This document shows positions 55,222 to 64,000 of a stretch of 64,000 nt of DNA, in pieces. The notes under the pieces are model-generated. The model worked only from the letters and a program-made list of their open reading frames with translations. It was not told where the DNA came from and made no database searches. The position numbers and the translations under genes were made by a program. Each line of letters opens with the position of its first letter. Positions within the stretch are counted from its first letter, which is position 1. Source of the stretch: Plectosphaerella cucumerina (Eukaryota; Ascomycota; Sordariomycetes; Glomerellales; Plectosphaerellaceae); assembly GCA_020746995.1 (NCBI GenBank), contig JAGPXD010000002.1, forward strand, positions 744,001-808,000, in the 5' to 3' direction.

Positions 55222-56927
55222 ATGAGCTCACAGCAGCCTTACTACGGCGGCGGCCAGCCTGCATACCCGGGCGGCCCTCCTCCTCCGGGCCCTCCGGGCT
55301 CTGCCCCTCCTGGCGCTGGCTACCAGCAGCCGCCATACCAGCAGCAACAGCAGCAGCCGGGTTATCAGCAACCTCCTTACCAGCAGCAGCCCTACGGCTA
55401 CCAGCAGGGTCAACCTCCCGCTGGGGCTGGCTACCCACCGCCTGGAGGACCCCCGCAACAGGGGCAGCCTCCCTACGGCCAGCAGCCGCCACAGCAGCAG
55501 TACTACGGCCAACCTCCTCAGCAGCAACAACCAGGACAGCCGCCGCATCAGCAGCAGCCGCCATATGGCGCTCCCTCTCCTCAGCCTGGCTACGGTCAGT
55601 ATCAGCAGCAGCCGCCTTATGGCCAACAACCTCCCCCTGGCCAGCAGCAGTACGGCCAGCAGCCCCCGCCAGGACAGCCTCCGTACAACCAGCCGCCATA
55701 CGGTCAGCAACCCCCGCCAGGCCAGGCCCCCTATGGCCAGCAACCGCCCCCCGGCCAGCAGCCCTATGGCCAGCAGCCTCCCTACGGCGCTCCCGTGAGA
55801 CCCTCAGCTCCCGCAAGACATTCCCAAACTCTTTATTAACAGTCCCCCAGCAGCCTGGTGCCCCTCAGCAGCAGTGGAACCAGAACCAACCGCCGCCCGG
55901 CGCCGCCCCCTACGGAGCCTACGGCGCCCCTGTCGCCCCAACACCCGCCTCCCAGGGCTATGACCAGGCGCAAAAGGCCTGGGTTCAACCCGTCGACACA
56001 TCCAGCGACGGCGAGGTCCTGCGCAAGGCCATGAAGGGCATGGGCTGCGACGAGAAGGCGCTTATCCGCATCTTCACCAGCCCCAAATACGCCAATCCCT
56101 GGGCCATGGCGCAGCTCGTTCGCGACTACAATGCCCGTTTCGTCCGCGACCTGGCAAAGGACATTGAGAGCGAGACGCGGGGCGACCTGGAGACGACGCT
56201 CCTCGCGCTCCTCCGCGGACCCCTTGAGAATGACGCCCGCATCCTCGACAAGGCCCTCAATCGCCTTGGCACTGACGAAGAGGCCCTCAATGATGTCCTG
56301 ATGTGCCGCTCCAACGCCGACCTGCGCGCCATTCAGGTCGAGTACAAGCGCCTCAAGAACCGCGATCTCCTCACCGACATCAAGAATGACGTCGACGATA
56401 ACCTCTTCCGCCTCTACAGCATGATCCTCTCCGGCAACCGCGCCGAGGACGCCGCCCCCGTCGTGGCGCACGAGATTGATGCCAAGGTCACCGAGATCCA
56501 GCGCGCCACCGAGGGCATGATCGGCGCCAACGCCGTGGCTGTCGCCCAGGTCCTGAGCAGCAGCAGCCCCGCGCAGATCGCCGCCATCGCCGAGGCGTAC
56601 CAGCGCAAGTACCACCGCCGACTGACGGAGGTCATTGAGAAGGAGTTCCGCGGCGACATGGAGGATGCGCTGCTGCGCATGGTTGAAGGGGCACAGGATC
56701 GTGGTCGCGCCGATGCTGCGAGGTTGTGGGCGCCTCTGATGAGAGCGTCGCGCAAGGACACGCTGTTCATCAACCGCGTCGTGGCGCTGTACTGGGACAG
56801 GCCGAGATTGGACGCTGCGAAGGCGGCGTACAAGACGAAGTTTGGACGGCCGCTGGCGAAGGATGTGAAGGAGATCCTCAGCGGGGACTATGAGGATATC
56901 ATCCGGGCTTTGATCGGGGACAAGTAG
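55222..56927 (+). CDS. Annexin with long Pro/Gln/Gly/Tyr-rich N-terminal region
   Basis: Two exons (55222-55794, 55851-56927) encode 549 residues. Residues 1-230 are low complexity with repeated PPYGQQPPPGQ-like units, like the heads of annexin A7/A11 and alix-type tails. The C-terminal 320 residues form four annexin repeats: repeat 1 GEVLRKAMKGMGCDEKALIR, repeat 2 ILDKALNRLGTDEEALNDVL, a degenerate repeat 3 (AVAVAQVLSSSSPAQIAAIA region) and repeat 4 (LFINRVVALYWDRPRLDAAK). The type II calcium loop GxGxD is GMGCD in repeat 1 and RLGTD in repeat 2. The protein should bind acidic phospholipids in a calcium-dependent way. Two acceptors (55842 and 55850) compete; only the second keeps the frame. 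Confidence 0.93.
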
Positions 56928-57959
56928 GCGTGCTAGGAGGGGTGGATTCTCGTCAGTGTATGCTGGAAGGGTTTTTGGATGATGAATGATGACTCAATTC
57001 GATCAACATATTGTCGTTGACGATGTGTGCCTTTTCAAGAAGTGCAAGTTGAGCTGGGGATGCTTTCTCCCTGTGATAACTGCAAACTTGGTGTTGAATT
57101 CGAGTTAGATGTCTACCTAGGATGAAACAACCTTGCCTTCAGGCCTGCACTCTTGTGGCCTGGGCATGAACGAAGTTAATCCCATTGGATGAAATGCCAT
57201 GAAACGTGAGAAGAAGGGGGCAAGGCATGCCGTCTGCTCTCCTTAACGGGGAAGCTGGAGACACGGAGAGCCAGAAGTCAGACGGAAGCTCAAGCCAAGA
57301 CCGGCATGTGAGTCTTCATCTGCTCGAAAAGGCACATCTCGTCCAAGCCTCTCAAAATGAGGCCATATTGCCGACACCATGCTATCGCACCCCCAAGCCT
57401 TGACTCATGGCCCCGAACCCCATGTGGTCAACCATCCCTCCACCTCGCCCTCTTCCGGCTTCACAGCCATCCCGCCAGCACCAAAACGGCAACCGGCACC
57501 TTGTAACCAAGCTTCTGCCTCGTGCACGCGTCGCTACCCCATCCCGAATGGATCTGCCGGCGCGAGACGCGTGGGCCGGATGCTGGGGACGGCACATGGC
57601 TCGAGGCGCGATGCCACGCCCCCTGACAAGGGTCCAGGCGTTGTCAATCACGACGCCCGCGCTGAGCAAATGCTTAGTACCCCCCCTCGGCGAGCTACCC
57701 CAGGGCCCCATCATCTCCCCGCATCGCAACGCTGGCCGCTACTGACACGTCGCGTAGATAGACTCTGTGCTAGGCAGGGGTCCTGGGTCTCGGCACGCGC
57801 AGCCAGTGCCGAGGGATGGGGGAGATGATGAAGCCGAGATGGTATGGCGGTGGTAGTAGAGTATTGGAGATATAAGTTGGATGGAAGATGCAGTGTTAGA
57901 AGCAGCAGAGACAGCTTCTTCCTTTAAGAAACATTCAGCATTCAAAGAACAGTGTCAAC
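56928..57959. other. Intergenic region between annexin and DHA1 transporter genes
   Basis: About 1 kb, no gene seen; a TATAAG box at 57871-57876 belongs to the next gene. Confidence 0.5.
57871..57876 (+). promoter_or_regulatory. TATA-like box of the DHA1-type transporter gene
   Basis: TATAAG about 89 nt before ATG 57960. Confidence 0.45.
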
Positions 57960-59930
57960 ATGGCGACTGACCACGAGAAAGCGGTACGTCTCAACTCTCA
58001 ACTCCTCCGTTCTAACAAACAAGTCGCTTATCCAACTTGCGTTTGTCCCAGGAACGCGATGAGATCCAAGCCGAGCTCCATATCGAGGTGCTGCCCGGCA
58101 CCGAGATCATGACTGATGTCGGCAAGCACCACTTCATCAAGAGCCAGCAGCACTCAACACTCGTCCTCGTGCCCCAGCCCTCGCACGACCCTCATGACCC
58201 CCTGAACTGGTCGCCGCTGTGGAAGGCATCCGTCTCTTTCGCCGTGTCCTCCATGACGTTCACTCAGGGGTTTGCTCCTCTAGCCCTGGCACCCATGTTC
58301 CCGTACCTGATCCAGGATTATGAGAGTTCTCTGGAGGCGGTGATTCAGTTCACCGGAGTGACGATCTTGATTCTTGGGTTCAGCAACTTCATCTGGTGGG
58401 TGCACTCAAACATTGAATACCTGCTTTGTCTAACTTGTGCGATTGCAGGGCCCCTATCTCGTCCTCGTTCGGTCGCCGTCCTGTTTACATCGCTTCTCAA
58501 CTGATCTGCCTTGCTTCCCATATTCTGCGCGCCAGGGCCAGGTCCTATGCCGAGTTCATGGGAGCATGCATGTGAGCAACACCCAGGCTCTGGTAACGAA
58601 AGAAGACTGACATGAGATGCAGTCTGAATGGAATTGGGGCTGGTCCCTCGGAAACTCTCCAGCCGCAGGTCATTGCGGACATCTACTTCCTCCACGATCG
58701 CGGCACCTGGAACACGCTCTACTGGGTGGTCTACATGGGATCTCTGATGGTATGAAAATGCTCCTGGTGTCTGACGAGAGCAACCCAGTATCTGACCTCT
58801 TAGATTGCCCCCGTCATCGCAGGCCCAATGGCCGACCATGTAGGCTGGCAAAACTTCTGGTGGCTCAACGTCGCCGCCACCGGAGCCTCGATCCTCTATG
58901 GCATTGTCGGCTTCCCTGAGACGAAATGGACTCGTGCCCCTTCAGGACATGATGCCGTTTCGGCACCGGCTCCGACCGATGCAAGCTCCCAGGAGAAGAC
59001 CGCAACGATTCCAAGCAGCCAAGCCGAGGTCGAGGACGTCGCGCAGCAGCAAGAGGCCGACAACTTCCTCGGCAAGGGCTCTCCTTCGAGGCAGCAGTGG
59101 CATCTCTTCCAGCTCAATTCGTCGCCGATGAAGACCATCTGGTTCGACCTGTGGACGCCATGGAAGATTTTCGGCTTTCCCATTGTGCTGTTTGCGTCGT
59201 TTGTCGTCAGCTGGAGCTGCAGCAACTTTTTGATCCTCAACCTTACGCAGTCTCAGGTGTTTGCGGCGCCTCCTTACAACATGAGCTCGCAATCTATTGG
59301 TATGTCTAAGACCAAGTCCTCAAGCTATCCGCCACTGACACCTCACAGGCTTCATGAACTTGGCCGTGCTTGTCGGCGCGCTTCTGGGCTTGGTGACGGC
59401 TGGTCCGTTCAGTGACTGGGTGTCTGCCCGGGCGACGGCGCGAAACGGTGGCATCCGCGAGCCGGAGATGCGACTACCGGCCATGATCCCGTACGTAGCC
59501 GTCATGGTGTTTGGCAACATCATCACGGCGGTTGGGTATCAGAAGCAGTGGCCATGGGCGGTGATCGTGGTGCTCGGATACGCCAGCGCGGGCATCCAGG
59601 TGGCTGGGCTGCCGGCCATTGCGAGCACTTACGCCATAGACTGCTACAAGCCGGTGACTGGGCCTCTCATGGTGGCTATCACCGTCAACAAGAACGTGTG
59701 GGGGTACGGCATGGGGCGATTCATCACGCCGTGGACGATGGAGTCGGGGTGAGTGACACTCCTATGGACTTTAAAGACGTTTTACTGACAGTGGTCTCAG
59801 ATTCATCCCCGCGTTCATGATGAACATGGGCTTGACGGTGCTGTGGTGCGGACTTGGGATTGTGTTCTACTACTATGGTAAGACGTTCCGTCGGTGGACC
59901 AGGAACAGCAGCGTCCACCATGTGGAATAG
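57960..59930 (+). CDS. MFS transporter, DHA1 drug:proton antiporter-like
   Basis: Seven exons (57960-57983, 58052-58395, 58449-58571, 58623-58749, 58804-59299, 59349-59748, 59801-59930) encode 547 residues. The joins give MATDHEKAERDEIQAE, the family motif DPHDPLNWSPLWKASVSFAV, the signature IWAPISSSFGRRPVYIASQL, LNGIGAGPSETLQPQVIADI then YFLHDRGTWNTLYW, APVIAGPMADHVGWQNFWWL, a long central cytosolic loop (about residues 230-300) and a C-terminal half with several strong helices ending FIPAFMMNMGLTVLWCGLGI. The LNWSPxxK motif and ADIYFLHxRG pattern are typical of fungal DHA1-type exporters. Export of a toxic compound or metabolite is inferred. Exon 1 encodes only eight residues. Confidence 0.9.
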
Positions 59931-60944
59931 ACGAGTATGGCTAGACGTGGTTGGGGGTCACTGGTCTTGCCAACTTGATCTTTGCAAAGGAGAACCGGAG
60001 GTACTGCTCGGAGATGTGCTGTTCTGATCGACAGACAGCGATCGAGGGCCGTGGTCAGTCAAAATGCGACAAAGACCTCCATAGCTCAGGTAGAGCCTTC
60101 AAATTGGTAACTTTCACTCAAAGATCAGAGGGATAGTCAAGATGAATCCAGCCGTTGTCTTGTCCTGCTTGTTCCCCTGCTGAGACCAGCCCTCCTGCGT
60201 CCCTGTCAGCACTCGCTGCCAGCTGTCACCACCCTCAGGCTGCTGACTAATATTCTACTTGGAGTGCCCTGTGACTGCGACGATGAATGCCATCGGCGGG
60301 GGCTGAACATGGCGACGTCATTCTGTGGACCCGGGCGATCTTCCCCGGTTAGTGTTCAGCTCTACCATGATGGGGCCGCCCGCCAGGACCAAAAGGTAGG
60401 CGGCCAGGCACGGGGCAGTGGGCACCTCACTGGCACAAAGGGTTCGGCAGCTATCGGGAAGGAAGCAAGTCTAGGGAAGGTACCTACCGGCAGGTGTCTC
60501 CCCTTCCCGTGACCTCAGCTGGGGGCGAAGTGCCACTGGCAGTTAGTTGAACCGTCGCGTGCGAAAAACCCAGACGCCGATGGGCGAGTCTGGACGCTGA
60601 ACGACGCGCATCCCACGACTCATGCTAACTCGCTTGGTCGTAGTGCAACTGAAAGGCAAGTTAGACGAGCGAGCCAGAGCAGCCCGAGCAGGGCACCAAG
60701 ACAAAGCGGCAGGCCCCAGAAGATCTTTGCGACCGACCTGACGGGACGGGACCATCGTCATCCCTCCACGTCCCGACTCCCCCGTTGGCTTGACCGACCT
60801 CACATCGTCAATCCCTCGCAAACACACACCACGACCACCGCGCCCACCACGACCACACCGCATCTCCCCCCAAGCAACATCGACCTGGAGCATCGACCTT
60901 GGGCCGGTCGACAGCAGCCACTGCACAGATCGATCGACGAAGCA
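59931..60944. other. Intergenic region before the histidine kinase gene
   Basis: About 1 kb, no gene seen. From about 60770 the strand becomes C/A-rich, the leader of the kinase gene. Confidence 0.5.
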
Positions 60945-63900
60945 ATGCACGCGAGGCCGGACCGCCCCCCTCCCGGCCACCGCCCGGTCAAGGCCGTCAC
61001 AGAATCCGCCCGTGAGCGTGAGACGTTCAAATATGACCCCTCGCTCTACGCCAGCGTCCGCTTCAACGACACGGGCGTCGCCATTCCCAGCTCCGAGATC
61101 CTCAGCTCCCACGATAGCGTCCTCACCAGCCTCGCCCAGCTCGGTGCCTACCAGACGGGTGCCGAGCGCGCCTTCATCTCACTATTCGATGTCCACCACC
61201 AGTATGTCATCGCCGAGACCATGCCCGGCATGGCCCTCACGCCATTACTCCCGAGCGACCAATGTCCCGCGCCCCTGGCCCTCTGCGGCGTCGCCATCCC
61301 CCGGAGCCAGGGCACCTGCGACCACGTCCTCTACCTTTCCACCCCGGGCTCAAAAGACGACACGGACCTGCCGCTCTCCCTGGTCCCCAACCTCGCCGCA
61401 GACTCACGATTCAACACAAGGCCATACTGCCAGTTCCCCGACCCCGGCCAATTCTACGCCGCCGTACCCATCCGCACTCACCGTGGCATCGACATTGGCT
61501 CTTACTGCGTCATGAGCACGAAAAGGCCGAAGGAATGGAACGACGATTCGCCCAATCGTATGCGCGACGTGTCCCGTGCCGTCATGGCTCATCTCGAGGC
61601 CACACGCTCAGTCTACGTCAACACCCGGAGCGAGCGTCTCAGCAGGGGCGTGAGGTGTTTCCTCGAGGGAGAGAAGACCATCACACGGCGTCCGGCACTC
61701 ACCAACTCGTCAAATTCGGAGAGCACGGTGCTCACTGGCAGTCAACAATCCGTCGTCCAGCATGAGGAGCCTTCGGCCCTGTCGAGTTTCTCAACGTCGA
61801 TGAGAAGCTCGCCAGAACCCGAGCCCTCGGCCACACCTCCCCGAAGCGAACCACCGCCACCGCCACAGCCACTGGGCGTTGACCAGCACGATCACGAGCC
61901 TGCTGTTTCGGTGCTCAACTCTACCAGCACAATCGCTCCTCGGAGATCTGGAAGCAAGGACAATCAGCACCCCTCCGTCTTCTCCAGGGTCTCCGGTATC
62001 ATCCGGGAAGCGTTCGATGTTGAAGGCTGCTACTTCCTTGACGTCACTTTGGGGCACTATCGTCGTCCATCGCTGCGGCCTCTGTCTGACGACAACGTTC
62101 CCACGGCCGACCAGATGTCGACCAGCGGGAGCGACGGCACATCCACCGACGCGGCCGGTCACGACTCGGACAACATGTGCAAACAGCTCGGCTTCTGCAC
62201 CTCCCAGGCCTCCGGCACCGATTCATCCACCATACCCGACGACTCGATGGGCCAGCTGCCCAAGCGCACCCTGGAGAGGCTCCTCCGCAGGTATCCTTCA
62301 GGGCAGATTTTCAACTTCGATGCGGGCGGCGACCTCGAGTCAAGCGATTCATCTGACGGCGAGGAGAGGCAGACCGAGGCCGAGGAAGCGAGTGCCAACC
62401 AGCAACGGGCGTCTGTCGGCTTCGGCCTCAGCTCCGGTTCCACCACGGACGACAGAGCCAAACAACGGCGGCTGCGCGAGGGAGCCCTGATCCAGCAGGC
62501 CTTCCCCCAGGCGCGCAGCGTCGCCTTCATTCCCGTCTGGGACACCAAGCGCGACCGGTGGCTCGCCGGCGGCTTCGTCTACACCCGGGTGCCCACACGG
62601 GTACTCACCGTCGAGGGCGACATGAGCTTCCTTCGAGCCTTTGCCAACCTCGCCGCCACCGAGCTTCTCAATCAGGAGGTCAGGCAAGCCGACAAGGCAA
62701 AGTCTGACGCACTCGGGTCGCTCTCCCATGAACTCAGAACGCCATTACACGGCATCCTCCTCGGCACGGAGCTGCTCAACGACACCGACCTGGACGTGCT
62801 GCAGGGAAATCTGACGCACACCATCGAGACGTGCTGCGCGACGCTCATGGATACCATCGACCATCTGCTCGACTACTCCAAGGTCAACGACCTGGCGATG
62901 AAGAGACGGAAGGAAGCGGGCGGATCCTACGACACGACATCTAGCAACATGTCTGTACAGCCAGGCAGGAAGCAGCTCTTCACCGAGGTGCGGCTCGATG
63001 CGCTGGTTGAGGATGTGGCCGACGGAATGTACGCAGGCCACACATTCAAGCGGTTCCCCCATGCGCCCAGGGACCCGACGAGGAACAGCGACACGGTCAT
63101 CAGGCGGACCAACTCGATCCCGCTATCGGAAATCGACTCGACCATGTACGGGCCATGGCAGGCCGACTCGGACTCCGGCAGGGTGGGTGTGCACCTTTCG
63201 ATCGACCCGGCGTGCGACTGGATGTTCCGGATCGAGGCCGGGGCGGTGCGGCGCATCATCATGAACCTGCTGGGCAACGCGCTCAAATACACAGCGCGCG
63301 GGTCGGTGACGGTGTCTCTGACGCAGAGCGAGTCGTCCTCGGCGGGCAAGCGGAGAAAGAACGAGCGCAACGTGCGGCTCGTGGTCAAGGATACAGGCAA
63401 AGGCATCAGCGACGACTTTTTGCAGCACGAGCTGTTCCGGCCCTTCTCGCAGGAAGACGACCTCGCGCCCGGCACGGGGCTGGGGCTGAGCCTGGTGAAG
63501 ACCATCGTCGACGGGCTCGGTGGCCGCATCTCGGTCAAGAGCGCTGTGGGGGTGGGGAGCACATTCGCAGTGACGCTGCCGCTGGAACAGGTGTCGCGAC
63601 CGGCGGAGGAGTCGCGCATCGGGGCGCGCGACAACGAGCTCTTCGAGCAGCAGCTGGTAGACCTCAAGGGATTGAGGGTGCAGATCTGCGGGTTCGACGA
63701 CGCCAACGCGCGGTCTGTCATTGAGTCAATATGCCGCGACTGGCTGCACCTGGACGTGTCGGATGATGCGTCGCTGGCGCCGGACCTGTTGCTGTGGGCG
63801 CACGACCGGCTCATCACATCGGCCGACAGTTTCGCGCAGCTGTCGCGGCAACCGCACATCATCATCTGCCATGATGCATTTACGGCGTACCGAAGATCGT

Positions 63901-63952
63901 CGGAATGCGCGTCAGCAGGGCAACCGGGGGTGTTTGAGTTCATATCACAGCC
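60945..63952 (+). CDS. Hybrid histidine kinase, 5' part (GAF and kinase domains; runs past the right edge)
   Basis: A large first visible exon of 1002 codons. The N-terminal 210 residues form a GAF-like sensor region (YQTGAERAFISLFDVHHQYV, FYAAVPIRTHRGIDIGSYCV). A Ser/Pro-rich linker and a second GAF-like part lead to the kinase: H-box ALGSLSHELRTPLHGILLGT with phospho-acceptor His at about 595, N-box MNLLGNALKYTARG near 778, G1 VKDTGKGISDD near 816, F-box LFRPFSQEDD and G2 GTGLGLSLVKTIVDGLGGR. All ATPase motifs are intact. A receiver-like remnant begins after (LRVQICGFDDANARSVIESI). The TGA at 63954-63956 overlaps a strong donor GTGAGT at 63953, so the gene most likely continues into a receiver domain beyond the window. 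ATG 60945 is the first in frame. Likely a cytosolic two-component sensor; signal unknown. Confidence 0.9.
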
Positions 63953-64000
63953 GTGAGTAGTGCACCTGGCGAGGAGTTTGCAGTCACTGACAAAATTCCA

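Noticed and set aside
55836..56615. Minus-strand open frame of 259 codons
   Set aside because: Antisense shadow of the annexin repeats.
1..64000. CRISPR arrays, phage genes, insertion sequences or complete transposons
   Set aside because: No repeat-spacer pattern, transposase, reverse transcriptase or long terminal repeat was seen; the organism is a fungus, where CRISPR arrays are not expected.

Overview
This is a nuclear window from a filamentous ascomycete. The support is: many spliced genes with introns of about 45-90 nt (GTRAGT-type donors, CTRAC/CTGAC branch sites), GC-rich coding sequence, pyrimidine-rich leaders, two intron-containing nuclear tRNA genes, and fungal-only families (Mga2/Spt23, Chz1, siderophore transporter, GEgh16/Mas-type appressorial protein, fungal hybrid histidine kinase). 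The secreted-protein content suggests a plant-associated Sordariomycete, perhaps near Colletotrichum or Verticillium. That placement is inference; no species can be named from the sequence alone.

Layout. 0-13 kb is mostly housekeeping: the 3' part of an RNase H1 gene, a 4.7 kb gene-free stretch and leader, a large membrane-tethered transcription factor (Mga2/Spt23 type), EMC10, and the H2A.Z chaperone Chz1. 13-28 kb holds a Ser/Asp-rich secreted protein, a single-pass membrane protein, tRNA-Val(AAC), a tiny membrane protein, a seven-helix membrane protein, a CCCH zinc-finger protein, a TPR protein and a DUF676-type lipase-like hydrolase. 28.5-35.4 kb holds two transporter genes on the minus strand, a siderophore-iron transporter and a Dal5/Liz1-type MFS carrier. 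Each has a pair of exact ATCWGATAA sites upstream, the sequence recognised by iron-sensing GATA repressors, and they are separated and flanked by gene-poor DNA. 38.8-52.7 kb looks accessory: a second Dal5-type carrier tail to tail with a cytochrome P450, a cysteine-containing surface protein, two small secreted effector-like proteins, a GT32-type glycosyltransferase, an HGGG-type alpha/beta hydrolase, tRNA-Leu(CAG) and a GEgh16/Mas-type secreted protein. 55-64 kb has an annexin with a long Pro/Gln-rich head, a DHA1-type MFS transporter and the 5' part of a GAF-containing hybrid histidine kinase that runs off the right edge.

How the parts may work together. The best-supported regulatory theme is iron: a siderophore transporter and a neighbouring carrier share paired GATA motifs and are probably co-repressed when iron is plentiful. 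The second theme is host or surface interaction: five secreted or surface proteins and a sugar-transfer enzyme lie within about 10 kb. I found no CRISPR array, phage, transposase or complete mobile element.

Exon structures were assembled by eye by joining frames at consensus splice sites. Every full-length model given has a coding length divisible by three, but none has been checked against transcripts. I did not find a clearly new multi-gene system. The most unusual items are a 5-nt coding exon, the paired iron-type GATA sites, a GC-AG intron, and an unresolved membrane-protein-like segment at about 36.75-37.35 kb.
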